A stretch of DNA of 64,000 bases from Typha latifolia (lineage: Eukaryota; Streptophyta; Magnoliopsida; Poales; Typhaceae), in assembly GCA_019914945.1 (NCBI GenBank), contig CM034112.1:9144501-9208500 (forward strand), given 5' to 3'. The notes beneath the pieces are model-generated. The model searched no databases. It was not told the origin of the DNA and saw only the letters and a program-made list of their open reading frames with translations. This document shows positions 47,461 through 59,000 of the stretch, in pieces. The first letter of the stretch is position 1. Each line of letters begins with the position of its first letter. Both the position numbers and the translations under genes were made by a program.

Positions 47461-47672
47461 CATTTTAGTCATTAGCTGAGTATTCCTCTGGATGCTACTT
47501 GTAGGCTTCTTTTTGCAAATATTTTCAGAAAAGAGGTAGCGAATTACAATATGTGAAAATTTGAGGGGGAATAAGACTTAAAATATAGGTGGCAATATGC
47601 AAAAAGATCCAAAAGAGTAAACTATACATGTAGTCATCCTTAATAGAGACAAACCATCGTATTTTTCACTCC

Positions 47673-47684
47673 ATGGACACATGA
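47673..47684 (+). promoter_or_regulatory. Three-codon uORF overlapping the PPR start
   Basis: ATGGACACATGA: the stop TGA of this mini-ORF overlaps the ATG of the PPR gene (47681) in another frame. Such an arrangement can reduce or couple initiation at the main start. It matters only if transcription starts upstream of 47673. Confidence 0.4.
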
Positions 47685-49504
47685 TTCTTCACATAGCCGT
47701 TAGATTCCTTCCACCTTCAAATTCAAATTTCCTTCTCAAAATCACCAATCCATTCCTCTCTTCCCTCTTCTCCTCCTCCTCCTCCTCCTCCTTCTCCTCT
47801 TCTTCTCCAAGTAAAATTGTCACTCATCTCAAGCAAATCCACGCGAAGCTCCTCCGCAATGGTGAGATCGACGACCCCCTCGCCGCCGGCAAGCTCGTCG
47901 CCGACGTGTCCTCCTTTCACCTCCCCTATGCCCGCGCCATCTTCGTGCAGCTCCGCTCTCCTCCCACTACCTTCACCTGGAACTCCCTCCTGCGTGGCTA
48001 CGCCCACGGTGCCCGCCCTGAGGAAGCCCTCCTCTTGTTTCAATCCATGCTCGCCCATGGCTTCCTGCCCAATAACTACACCTACCCGTTTCTCCTCAAG
48101 GCCTCCTCTCGCCTACCTGAACACCGTATTGGCCTCTCGCTCCACGCCTCCCTCTTCCGCCGTGGCCTCGAAGGCTTCGACCCCTTCATCCAGACTTCGC
48201 TGGTCAGCTTCTATGCTACCATCGGGAATTTGGAGAGTGCCAGGTGGGTGTTTGATAAAAGTCCTGTGAAAGATGTCACTTCTTGGAATGCGCTCATCAA
48301 GGGGTATATTGGATGCTCGCGGTATGCGGATGCAATTCGCGTGTTTCGGGTGATGCAGGACCAGGTAGGCATCCGTGGAGATGAGATCACAATGTTGAGT
48401 GTCGTCTCGGCGTGTGCGCATCTTGGCGCGTTGGATATGGGGCGATGGGTGCACACATACATTGATCGGAACCGCATGAAGGTTACTTTGAATCTGGGGA
48501 CTGCACTAATAAACATGTATGCGAAGTGCGGGGAGGTTGAGAGTGCGTGGAGCTTGTTTAGAGGGATGCGAGAGAAGGACGTCAGGACATGGAGCGTGAT
48601 GATTAGTGGGCTTGCAGTCAATGGGCTTGCTAACAACGCGTTGGAGCTGTTCTCCGAGATGCAATCAGATGGAGTTGGTCTGGATTCGGTGACATTAACG
48701 GGTGTGTTGAGTGCATGCAGCCATGGCGGTATGGTGCAAGAGGGAGTGCAACTTCTGGACAGGATGAGTACGGATTTTCACATTGAGCCTACGATCGAGC
48801 ACTATGGTTGTGTTGTCGATTTGTTGGGCAGGGCTGGACAGTTGGAGGAAGCACTGGCTTTGATCAGGAGGGTTTCTTCCAAAGCTGATGTTGTTCTATG
48901 GGGTGCTCTTTTAGTAGCTTGTAGGGTGCACAAGAATGTCGAAATGGGAGAGACTGTCGCAAAGGAAATGCTCAAATTGGATCCTTATAATGCAGGGGCT
49001 CATGTATTCTTATCCAATGTTTACGCTGTGACTGGAAAATGGGATTTGGTGGAAGAAGTTAGGAAGTTGATGAAGGAGCAAAAAGTATATAAGCCGCCAG
49101 GCTCGAGTTCGATTGAGCTAGATGGTGTTGTTCATGAGTTCTTATCTGGGGACCGTTCACATCCCCAATTGGATCGTATATATGCAATGCTCGATGAGAT
49201 GGCAAAGATCTCAAGCCTCAGAGGGCACAGGCCGACAACAAAAGGGGTTACCTTCGACATCGATGAGGAGGACAAGGAAATCTGCCTATCTCAACACAGT
49301 GAGAAGTTGGCTGTTGCTTTTGGATTGATCAATACAAGAAAGGGAGATGTCATTCGAATTGTGAAGAACCTCAGGATTTGCCAGGATTGCCATTCGGTTA
49401 TGAAACTGGTGTCTGAAGTTTTCGATCGAGTCGTCATTGTTAGGGACCGCAACCGTTTCCACCACTTCAAGAATGGGTCTTGCTCCTGCAGGGACTACTG
49501 GTAG
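47681..49504 (+). CDS. PLS-class pentatricopeptide repeat protein with E and DYW domains
   Basis: An intronless ORF of 607 residues, usual for plant PPR genes. Residues 1-45 are hydrophobic then Ser-rich, consistent with an organelle targeting peptide. PLS repeats span about 50-430 (e.g. TWNSLLRGYAHGARPEEAL, SWNALIKGYIGCSRYADAI, TWSVMISGLAVNGLANNAL). The E region contains the PG-box-like KPPGSSSIELDG. The DYW domain (about 510-607) has the deaminase HxE at H539-E541, the zinc ligands CQDCH (C567, C570, H571) and the C-terminal CSCRDYW. DYW proteins of this type perform C-to-U editing of specific chloroplast or mitochondrial transcripts; all catalytic residues are present, so activity is plausible. 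The RNA target and the Arabidopsis counterpart cannot be named from sequence alone. The first half is GC-rich. Confidence 0.93.
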   Translation: MILHIAVRFLPPSNSNFLLKITNPFLSSLFSSSSSSSFSSSSPSKIVTHLKQIHAKLLRNGEIDDPLAAGKLVADVSSFHLPYARAIFVQLRSPPTTFTWNSLLRGYAHGARPEEALLLFQSMLAHGFLPNNYTYPFLLKASSRLPEHRIGLSLHASLFRRGLEGFDPFIQTSLVSFYATIGNLESARWVFDKSPVKDVTSWNALIKGYIGCSRYADAIRVFRVMQDQVGIRGDEITMLSVVSACAHLGALDMGRWVHTYIDRNRMKVTLNLGTALINMYAKCGEVESAWSLFRGMREKDVRTWSVMISGLAVNGLANNALELFSEMQSDGVGLDSVTLTGVLSACSHGGMVQEGVQLLDRMSTDFHIEPTIEHYGCVVDLLGRAGQLEEALALIRRVSSKADVVLWGALLVACRVHKNVEMGETVAKEMLKLDPYNAGAHVFLSNVYAVTGKWDLVEEVRKLMKEQKVYKPPGSSSIELDGVVHEFLSGDRSHPQLDRIYAMLDEMAKISSLRGHRPTTKGVTFDIDEEDKEICLSQHSEKLAVAFGLINTRKGDVIRIVKNLRICQDCHSVMKLVSEVFDRVVIVRDRNRFHHFKNGSCSCRDYW

Positions 49505-50629
49505 GAGGAGAGGTTGGCGCATCACTAGATACTGTAAACTAAGAAGAACTTTTCACCTTTCCTGGTTTTGTCTTCAGTTGCAGAGAGAAAAAGATGGAAG
49601 AAAGAGCATGAAGCATGAAAGATTTTCTTCTCCTCTGAGATTTTTGCCATGCCTTTTAGCTCACAAACCGGCAAGTAAGTATACCACCAGATTAGTAATT
49701 GTACTCTTCCTTACAGGCATAAATGGTACATTGCATGAACTCAAGTATCATGTTTGAGATACTTTTAGAAGCTATAAAAGCCAGAAAACTCACAGAAGAT
49801 TGGACTCTTGAAAACTAAGTGTAATTATTATTTCTATAGCGGAGTATGCACAATTTATATAGGATATGCCCAAGATTTCAAATTTGTTATTACCAAAAAA
49901 AATTTTTTAAAAAAAAGATATTTTGATACCATAAAAATTAACTTTGATCCATTTAACAATTAAAAAATTGCAAAAAAAATTACTTTTACTGTTTTGTTTC
50001 TGCATACATTATTCAGTGGAGAGAATCTTTAATCTTTTCATCTATTGGTTTGGATTTTTATATATAATTAAGATAGGTATCAATGCAAACAAAAATAGAT
50101 TTTGAAAAGTAGGAATGAAATTTAGAATGATATACAAGCATGCAAAATAAACCCCTAAGATAAGCCTCATTTGTCTTCTCTCTCTCCTCCCATCTAATAT
50201 TTTTATAATTATCAATTATTATTTTACTTTTCAAAGACATTACAGTAGCTTTCTTTTCTCTTTTATCCATTCACTGTAAAGAATATTTTAGTAATTTATC
50301 AAACTATAATTTTAACTTTATATTACATCAAATTTAATTATTATACATTATACTTATATACAACTAAATATTAAAATAACTTATACCAACATAAACTCTC
50401 TCATACTAATATAAAAAATTAAAATAACTCTATTAAGATGCCTCAAGTAACAGTAACTTCTCTCTCCCACTCTGCGAAAATAAAACCAGTATAAAACCAC
50501 AAGAGCATGTAGCACTTAATTTACAAACCCATTTGAAAACGTCCAGAAATTAAATCCAAAATTAAAGTTACAGAAAAGAACATTAAATCTCCACTATAAT
50601 ATCTCTCTCTCCCTCTCTCTCTCTTCCCC
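49505..50629. other. Intergenic, PPR 3' flank to prolamin-like promoter
   Basis: 3' UTR of the PPR gene, then AT-rich DNA. No gene or clear repeat. Confidence 0.5.
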
Positions 50630-50637
50630 TATAAATA
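50630..50637 (+). promoter_or_regulatory. TATA box of the prolamin-like gene
   Basis: TATAAATA lies directly after a CT-rich tract (50601-50629), about 104 bp before the preferred start codon. The implied transcription start is near 50660. Confidence 0.65.
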
Positions 50638-50733
50638 CTCCCAGTATTCATTAACCCACATCCAAAACTACTAACTTCTACTTCTACTAGTACTACCACC
50701 ACCTCCACTTGTATGTGTATATATATAGCTATA

Positions 50734-51111
50734 ATGGCTAGTTCATCATTCCTTACCCTTGCCCTTCTCCTCCTCCTCCTCCTCGGCCTCTCGGCGTTGG
50801 CGATCACACGAGCAGAGGATCTAATTATAGACGGAGTCCCCATCACGCCAGTCGCAGGAATCCCGGCCCCGCCCGGCGGCGACGACGACGGCGAGCACAA
50901 CTGCATAGACGTGATGGAGGACGCCAAGGGCTGCGTCCCGTCCCTCTTCGACTCCGCCTCCGCCAACCGTGTCAACGTGTCTTCCGCGTGCTGCGCCGCC
51001 GTTAAAAAGGGCTTCGCCACCGACGAGAAGTGCACGCGCACTGCCTTCGCCAACCCACCCTTCACCCCAGGATTCCTTCCTCTCCTCAAAGCATTCTGTC
51101 ACATTGCTTAA
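50734..51111 (+). CDS. Secreted prolamin-like / ECA1-type cysteine-rich protein
   Basis: 125 residues from ATG 50734, in good context (ATAATGGCT). A weaker in-frame ATG at 50713 would add seven residues before the signal peptide. A Leu-rich signal peptide (about 1-28) precedes an acidic Pro/Asp linker and a six-cysteine core: NCIDVMEDAKGC ... SSACCAAVKKGF ... KC ... FC. The C-x-C-x-CC-x-C-x-C pattern fits the prolamin-like (ECA1 gametogenesis-related) family, whose best-known members are small egg-cell or synergid-secreted proteins in gamete interaction. Length is typical. A TATA box lies 104 bp upstream. Tissue and partner are unknown; a role in reproduction is inferred from the family only. 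A lipid-transfer function is less likely because the spacing differs. Confidence 0.75.
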   Translation: MASSSFLTLALLLLLLLGLSALAITRAEDLIIDGVPITPVAGIPAPPGGDDDGEHNCIDVMEDAKGCVPSLFDSASANRVNVSSACCAAVKKGFATDEKCTRTAFANPPFTPGFLPLLKAFCHIA

Positions 51112-51849
51112 ATGATCGAATAGATGAAAGAGAGAGTTCGTTTGTGAGTTGTGACCAATAAAAAGTTTTATGTACTACGTACGTTATGATGATATGTGCA
51201 CGTTATAACATTTGAAGGTTTAATGTTTAAGATCCAGTGTTAATATCAATATATCATGGATATTTCTCTTTGAATGAATTCAAATTAAGCTAATTGTTAG
51301 GTAACTATTTTGTAACTCTCATCTCTAAAATATAGAGTTTTTTTAAAAGCCAAACTAGGCCAGCCTCTGGAAATTTATTTCTCTGTGAAAGAATTTATAA
51401 GCTCTAATAAATATAATTCAGTGTCTTTAAATATCTGTAATCTTGATATAAAATGTTGATGTGTTCAACATCTACTTAGATATTAATTAAGTTTGAGGGA
51501 TGGAGGATCCCTAGTTAAGTCAAGTACTCTAAATATACGTGATGATGATAGAGTGCGTTGAGTAACAAGTACTTGGTCCACAGAGTTCTAAATCAAATCA
51601 TGTTATATTGGGCAAAACATGCATCATATGTGTGATGTTACATACAAATATCAATTGTTTTAGTGATCACCTACTTATAAGACACTGAAAGATGGATGCA
51701 TTTGCTCATAATCAAACCTAGTTGTAGAATTAACACTTATGTCATATTAAGATCACACCTTGTTCATGCCACAGCAACTCACAAACTAACCCCACCTCCA
51801 AAACTACTACAAAAAGGATCACACTTAAGATCACACCTAACAAAATATA
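51112..51849. other. Intergenic between the two small secreted-protein genes
   Basis: AT-rich. A 'gatcacacct' word recurs at 51750, 51818 and 51829 ahead of the PMEI-like gene; no TATA box is clear. Confidence 0.4.
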
Positions 51850-52392
51850 ATGAAGCCTTCTTCTTCTTCTACTATCCTCTTCTTCCTCCTTGTAAACCTC
51901 CTCTCTTGTTACATTCTACCTCTCACTGATGCTTCTCTTCTGCAGACTTGCATGGCTCTTGCCTCCTCCGATCCGCAAGTAAGCGTCGAATTCTGCGTGT
52001 CATCTCTCCAGGTCGATCCGAGAAGCTCATCGTTAGACATGAACGATTTAGCTCTCATTGCGACAAACTTAGCGATCACCAACGCCACAAGCACTCTCTC
52101 TAAAATCCATCGGTGGATGAACATGGCTTCAGATCCCAGTTTGGAAGAATGCCTACAGATGTGTCTACGTATATACTCGAATGCAACAGACGTTCTAGCT
52201 GAATCCGAGAGACTCATCCTGTCATACCGGTACGACGAAGCTACGCAGACTCTGGGCTCGATCATCTACGGGCCCATGATCTGCGAACTGGGTTTCCCTG
52301 AGTTCGACATTCCGTCACCGATGTCGAAGGAGAACAACGATTTAATCAATCTCTCTGAGATTGCTTTGGACCTCGTCAGTAATGTGTACTAG
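51850..52392 (+). CDS. PMEI-domain protein, invertase/pectin methylesterase inhibitor-like
   Basis: A single-exon ORF of 180 residues. The signal peptide covers about 1-28 (hydrophobic 8-22, ending TDASLL). The PMEI four-helix bundle follows with the family signature SSLQVDPRSSSLD (51-63) and LALIATNLAITNATSTLSKI (67-86). Cysteines 34 and 49 form the likely N-terminal disulfide and 101 or 105 with 145 the second. Family members bind and inhibit either cell-wall/vacuolar invertase or pectin methylesterase in the apoplast; sequence alone does not separate the two, and this one resembles the putative invertase-inhibitor subgroup. It starts 738 bp after the prolamin-like gene, on the same strand, without sign of shared origin. 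Confidence 0.82.
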   Translation: MKPSSSSTILFFLLVNLLSCYILPLTDASLLQTCMALASSDPQVSVEFCVSSLQVDPRSSSLDMNDLALIATNLAITNATSTLSKIHRWMNMASDPSLEECLQMCLRIYSNATDVLAESERLILSYRYDEATQTLGSIIYGPMICELGFPEFDIPSPMSKENNDLINLSEIALDLVSNVY

Positions 52393-53119
52393 TTGTTCTT
52401 GTACCTAGTTTGAATGACTATTATTACCTATATATACAGGATTAATTGTATAAAGGAGACTTAAAGTTTTTATATCAAAAGAATCATAGAGCAATTTTAT
52501 TTTATTTTATTTGAGAAAAGTAAGTAAACATCGTAATAACTCATTCTATAGTATAAATATTATGCATCAAAATTATAATTATACCGCTCACCAACTTAGT
52601 TACTAATTTATTCTTAAAATCCATTCCTCAATCTACATTATATCAAATTAAAAAGCATTCATGATAATTTTATAAAAAATAAAATAATTATTACGTTCTT
52701 ATTTTATTCATAAAGATAAGAATAATTACTTTTAAAATAAAGATCTTATTTTCTAACACATTGACTTTAGGGCGGCAAAATAATACGACACAATAATTCG
52801 AATATTAAATGGGCTTGAGTTTTATCTAATCGAGTTCAGATCATAAACGAATCGTTAAATCGGTTATGTTCATGTTTATTACCTTAACCCAATTAAGCTA
52901 TTTTTGACTTACTAATCGTTGCCGATTTCATAATTCGCTGCCGGCTTCTGGGAATCAACTTGTCTGGCTCTCCAAAGGATTTTTTTTTTCATTTGGCACC
53001 TTAGCTTTATGCTTTTATTACGTTTCACCCCCTATACTCTTTTTTTTTAAAGAAATTTCAATGCAATTCGGCCATTGAATTTTATAAAATCTCCGAAAGT
53101 ACTTAGTAGAACGTTTTTG
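52393..53119. other. Intergenic, PMEI 3' flank to next promoter
   Basis: AT-rich; 52770-52950 contains words like 'aattcgaatattaaatgggc' typical of decayed repeats. No gene seen. Confidence 0.4.
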
Positions 53120-53122
53120 GAA

Positions 53123-53143
53123 TATATATATATATATATAAAG
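53123..53143 (+). promoter_or_regulatory. TATA region of the small unknown gene
   Basis: A TA repeat ending TATATAAAG, about 20-30 bp before the presumed transcription start and leader exon. Confidence 0.45.
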
Positions 53144-53158
53144 ACAAATCTCCGGCTA

Positions 53159-53292
53159 GAAACTTCTAGAACAGAGAACGGCGAAGGCAAGCTACCTACA
53201 CTTCCTCGTCGAGAACGAGAGAGAGAAGTCGCCGCCAGGAAACTTCTACAATTACGAACGCGAACGCAAGCTATCTACACTTCCTCATCGAG

Positions 53293-53309
<17 letters not shown>
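53159..53309 (+). repeat. Tandem duplication in the leader exon, about 80-bp unit
   Basis: Two copies (about 53159-53228 and 53239-53309) share gaaacttcta, 'gcaagcta(c/t)ctacacttcctc' (interrupted at one base) and 'tcgagaacgagagag'. The second copy runs into a GA microsatellite (53296-53344). Confidence 0.75.
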
Positions 53310-53347
<38 letters not shown>

Positions 53348-53363
53348 GCTTGAGGTCAAACAG
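53165..53363 (+). other. Probable non-coding first exon (leader)
   Basis: It ends CAG|GTATCG at 53363; a matching acceptor TTTTCAG ends at 55759. Joining them puts the start codon 55782 22 bases into exon 2. The 5' end is a guess from the TATA region. A leader intron of about 2.4 kb is common in constitutively expressed plant genes and can enhance expression. Confidence 0.5.
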
Positions 53364-55781
53364 GTATCGTCGATCTCTTTCTCTTGTAGCAGCATCCGAT
53401 CTTTTTGTTAACTTCTTACTACTTTGCTTCTGTTCTTCTTGTGGGTCTTCTTGGATGGGATCAATTCTTTGTGTTTTAATCCTTGTTGGTTGGTTGGGTA
53501 ATCGTCGCGAAGAATATGGATGTTTTAGGGTTGATTGGTCTCGAGAGATTATGGTTTTGCATGTTTGGGTGGCTAAATTTTACGCTGTTTGTGTTTGAGA
53601 AAGAACTCTGCGAATTACTGTGACAATTAAGCTTGATTTGATTTAGGTTATAGAGGGTTGACCATCTAGATGATGGATCACTTGTTTGGATGTATGCAGG
53701 ATGTTCTGCATAATGGAGTTAGGAACTTGTTTCCTACTTTGGAGCAAAAGATATGCTTCCTGTTGTAGTATGAGATTTCCTAAACATGTTGTTTTATAGG
53801 GCTTCCTGTCTTAAGCCATACAAGACTTTTATGTGAATTATACGATTTTGTAACTTAGCTCAGCATCTTCATTTGCTTTCTTTTCCTTTTATAGTGAAAG
53901 GCATGGCAAATTATTTTATACCTCATTTACTTTCTTAAGGAGGAATTGTAAGTGTTTCTGCAATCATTTCTTTTAGAAAATTATGTATATGGATATATTT
54001 TGCTGTTTTACAACTTGAATTACCAATAGGTCGATAACTATGTGATAGACCACTATGTGTTAAAGGTATGCTATACATTGTGGTCTGGCACCTTACAGCA
54101 TAAGTTTTTAAGTCCATTGGTTATCTAACAATACAGTTCCTCCATTCTACGAGCCGATAAGGTAAGACTTGTATTATGTGGAAGGCTGTAAAATCGAGCT
54201 AGTGCGGACAATGTTGTTTGTTTCCTCTTTTTTTCTTTTGGCCTGTAGAGGAATTCCTAGTTGTTCTTTCAAGTGAGCAAAGTTTGCAGGCATCTTGTCC
54301 AGAGTTAAAGTGAGCAAACTTTGCAGGCATGTTGTTTGCATGATTGGGAGTTTAATTCAGTTAGATATTTAATGAGTAATGATCCATAGTTTCAGAATTC
54401 AGGTGGTGTGTGCATTCATAAATCTTAGTTGTTTGGAGGATTTGTTTCCTCATCTTCTCATGCCATCTTTTCCATCACTGGATCATCTCTATTGTGCTCT
54501 TAGTAATTGTAGCAACCTCAACAAAAGGATGTATTAGATTGACATCAAACATAATCTGATGTAAATTTACTTGTGATATTCTATTTAACAAATCTTCTCT
54601 GAGGCACATTGATAAGATTGTTTGATCTATATTTCACAAGATAAAAGAAAGAGTTGAGGAAAGAGGTATATCAAGCAACTGTTTGGTTCAGAAGGGGCTT
54701 TTGGCCTCAAAATAATGATTATGATCAGTTACATGAATACTATATATGGATTAGTGTTTCAGTTGTCTTGTTATCTGGTGTAATTCATTTCGATTATTGT
54801 GATATTTCTCATAATAAATTTTCTCTTTATGCTTCTTGGATATTGCTTCACAATATAACAAAATCATGAAGAAAATGTTGTGTTAGCTTTGGTTCAGATA
54901 TTCACCTCAAACTTGAAAAACAAAAGTGAGCTGAGACAAAACGATATGGTTCAAGACTTCCAGTAGAAACTAGAAAAACAATAATTGTTGCATTCAAAAC
55001 TTTCTTATAGATGATAATTGTCCTATTAACATAATAGTTTGTAACTTTTTCGCAGTTTTATTAGTCTAATTGTTAAGAATTGTTTAGCTATGGTAAATTT
55101 TAAATCTAAATAGGATATATTCATTGATTATATAAGAGAATCCTGGCATTTGCGTAACAAAATTACAGAGATACGAAAATTCTTTGACATAATTGAGTTA
55201 TATTAGGTCTCTAATCTTCTTACTCATTTGAATTTCTATCTAACACCATGATAATTCAGTTAACACAATTATTACTTTTTCATTTAATATGTAATAAAAA
55301 AACTCCTGGTGACGCCATGATATGGCACATCCATTGAGCTTAGATTATGTGGAGTTAATTCAAAATGGTCTGATTTGTTCTCCTGAACTATTGTATATGT
55401 TTTTACTGTTTTGGTCTACTTGTCTTTATGTTAGTTGATAGATATCTGATTTCTTCTCTACATGTACACTTGAAACTGGCGAACTAGAAGTGAAACAACC
55501 GGTTTTGAATTTTGTGCTCCTATTGTATGAAATTTCAATTAATCTGATAGAATCAATGTTGCTTTTGTATAAATACGCATGAGTTGGACACTTGGACTAT
55601 AAGTTTTATATTAAAACTCGGAGAAAAGTTTTAGCACATCTCCCTTCTTCAGGGTGGAGAGAGACAAAGTGCTCTTCACAGCGTTCACTTATTATGGTTC
55701 ATACATTTTAGTTGTAATAATACAGGTATAAATCATTGTCTAACACCTTTAATTTTCAGGCAGAGCATAACATTTTTTTTC

Positions 55782-56036
55782 ATGGCTACCACTGCTTCTG
55801 AATCAGAGGTTATTCAAGAACTTGCTCGTGAATCACTTATAGCAATCTCAGAGTGCATTCCAGATACAGTCTCTACTTCAAAACTATTGCCTGATATGCC
55901 TGTTTTTGCTGATGATGTTGACATAGATGACTTTGTTGCAGCAGAAGAATTTAGGTCTCAGTTGATTTCCATCTCCTACACTCAATCGCCTGACACCCAA
56001 CCCTCGCCGTCGTTACTGGAAAATCTTGGTGCTTAG
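55782..56036 (+). CDS. Small acidic protein of unknown function
   Basis: 84 residues with no signal peptide or membrane segment. Two blocks look conserved-type: LARESLIAISECIPD (about 14-28) and RSQLISISYTQSPD (about 58-71), separated by an acidic stretch (FADDVDIDDFVAAEE). I recall similar short plant proteins of unknown function with an ARESLIAIS block, but cannot name the family. Support for a real gene: good ATG in the first AUG position after the acceptor at 55759, a plausible leader exon and promoter 2.6 kb upstream, and codon use unlike random AT-rich DNA. It might carry a helix plus a short linear motif for protein binding; this is inference. Confidence 0.6.
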   Translation: MATTASESEVIQELARESLIAISECIPDTVSTSKLLPDMPVFADDVDIDDFVAAEEFRSQLISISYTQSPDTQPSPSLLENLGA

Positions 56037-59000
56037 CTGGGAAACTATTGTTTTTTGGGGGGGGATTTGTCATGTTATATGTATGTTCTGTATGCGATAC
56101 AAACTTGTATGTATCTTATGTAACTCCTAATCTTGTTTGAACTGATTTCTTCATGTGCAAATTTACAATGCATCACTTGGAAAAGTTTCTACTTCTTGGA
56201 CTTCAAGGTAGGCTTAGTCGTCACAGGAAGTTTTCCAATTAGCTTGAAACTATTCTCATTCCGATAGATAATTATGATCAGTATACTTGAATTTTTGCAT
56301 GAAGAATAAAAATTTATGAAGGATAAGATGACACAAAAAGTAATGTAACACAAAGAATACAATTACACGGAGAAATGATAACTTATGACAAATATATATA
56401 TTTGCAATATACAAGGTAGAGTAAACTAACTTTTAGTTATTAATACGAAGCAAAGTAAAACTAAGTTTTAGTGCTATTTTGGTTGGCATTGGCTGCCTTG
56501 TACGAGACTTCTCTCTTGCCTTTGGAAAGTTTTTATTATTAATTGAGTTAAGAGTTCTTGGTTTATAATTATTTTGTATATAGTTTAGAATTTGAGAATT
56601 AAATATTAAAGCTTCGTGTATCTTGGGTACATGCTGATCATGATTCCGAAATCAGATGGTAGCATTTGACTTCTATTTTTCTAAGATACCGTACTGCTCT
56701 AGTTGACATTGTTGATATCATGTCGTTATACATTGCATACCTCTGGTAGCATTTCAATGTTTCAACATAATTATTCAGTACTTCTACAGCTCACAATCAG
56801 TATATTTTTTAAGAGATTTTTCTGCTTCATATATGAATTAGAGATATCTTTAGTACTGAATTTCCAGCTATATTTTCACAGAACATTTTCTAAATTTAAC
56901 ATTCTGGTGTACTGCCTCTAGTGATAAGTCTATGCAATTAAACATGTTTGCCCATGCATCATAAGTCAATTTGATTGTGTCTGTGTTTTTTTTTATCTGG
57001 AAGAGAGTCTTGTTGTTTAAGATGGATTACCTGTTAAAACTAGCAATTGGCAAGAAATGCCTGCTTAAGCCTTCAATCTGCACATAATCCCTGTCCATTT
57101 GTTTTCTTTTCCTTTGCTAGAGTATTTATCCTCTAAAAATTGGTTCTTTTTTCTTCTACCTTTTGTTGATTAAGATTATGAGAAAGAACAAGAGCAAGTA
57201 CTTGATTCTATGAACTAGTACCAGATCACCTAGTGAATCATCCTGCTATGAAGTATAAGTTAATCTGGTTGTCCTAATGGCCTAAGAATTATTGAGTAAT
57301 CAAGTTGATCTACAAGACTTGGGTCAACTGGTTATTTAACAAAATTACAAATTGCTCCGAGTCTCATTAAGAACTTTTATGTCCTCTGTTCTTTATTAAA
57401 CTCTTGAGTAATATTAAATACATGCCTTTGCACATTCATATCTTATGTTTGTCTTAATTGAATAACATCTCATAACTACATTATCTATTATTAAACTCAA
57501 CTCTGATAGAAGACTTAGTCTTTTGTGTTTCTTTTATCAAGTGTAGTTGCCTTAAGATATGTTGACTCTATTGAAATTATCTTACAGAGGGAGCTGGCCA
57601 ACTACTATAATAGGATGAAGAGATCAAACATCTTAATTAGGAACAGCCTGCAGCCCACCTCTTAAATAATGCATTAGATAAGACTTTCTAACACATTAGG
57701 ATTATAAACAAAGAGATACAAAAGATTAAAACAATTGACTTAGATATTATCAGTCAAGTCTGGCTTCTGATCTTTGTCTGCTAGATAATTTTCTTAAGTT
57801 CAGCAGATGGTGAAGGAGAAAGGTGAATGAAGTCATCAAGAATAAAGTAATTCAAGGCTAGTGCTATTTGCATTTTCTATTATCCTTGTTCCTAATAATA
57901 TAGAGGCAGTAACCATTAACATGAATATAAATATAAGGATTACAAGACTCTGTTGTTTATTCCATCCTAAGAGGTATCTAGATAGAATTATAGTTCCAAA
58001 TAGTTGCTTATTTAATTATGTTTGTTTTTTTTATTATGTATAAATAACACATTTATTTAACTGGGTTGCAAATTTGCAATTAGAACTTTATTTCTTAGAT
58101 ATAAAATTGCAAATCAATGTAGACAGTTTCCTTGTATTGGAAACACAACAGAGAGAAAGTAATAAAATTGGGAATCATGTAACATCAACAATAAAATTCT
58201 TCATCAGATTGTTACATAACCAATACAATTGCACATCATAATGAAATATTAAAAGTGACCCATATTTAATTTAATGCTCATTAAAAGCAACATCAACAAC
58301 AAACAACCAATCACAAACAACCAATATAGTCAATCACAAGGGATTGACTATATTTTCATTCCTTTTCTCTACTCATCTATATATTCTCTATCCAACAACC
58401 ACCAATCACTATGTTCCAATCAAAAGAACTAGATGTGGCACTACCATCTTGATGCCTATCATATTGCAGCCATGCCATTATCAAGGGAGATGTAGAGAAA
58501 GAAACCATCATGGGCTGAGATGCTGCATGTCTCATTGTTTAAGTAGAAAGTTTGTAAATCATAGGGCACTGTTTAAAGACATTTTCATCCCTCTGATTTA
58601 TGACTCAGTATCATCTTCCATCCTCCCTAAAAAGTTGAACTTCTAAAACATAATGACCTTCAACATTGCTAAAAGGTGTGGTGTGTTAATTTTTTAGACA
58701 GTACAAGGGTTAAATGGTAGATTTTTATTCTTCTGGCAAAAAGGCGATATCAGGTCATAGTGTCGGGGGTAAGAATATAATTAACTCAATTATAAAACTG
58801 TTAATTCATCAATTACTCTAAAAACTTAAGATGTTAAGTTAGGGCAAACACATATCACAGTGGGAATCTAGTCCCAAGATTGAGTACATTTGGTTTCATA
58901 AAGGCTAGGGCAGCAAGTTTGCTGCGGGCTAGTAATTGGTAACTCTGCTAGTGTAGCAAACAGTAATGTTAAAAATAAAAGAGTCATTTAATTAAGGCAG

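Noticed and set aside
47723..48636. Antisense and alternative-frame ORFs of 111-150 residues in the PPR gene
   Set aside because: Shadows of the 607-residue PPR frame; no family resemblance.
50583..51102. Antisense ORFs of 168 and 93 residues over the prolamin-like gene
   Set aside because: Arg/Gly/Glu-rich shadows of the sense coding region, which has a signal peptide and the six-cysteine pattern.
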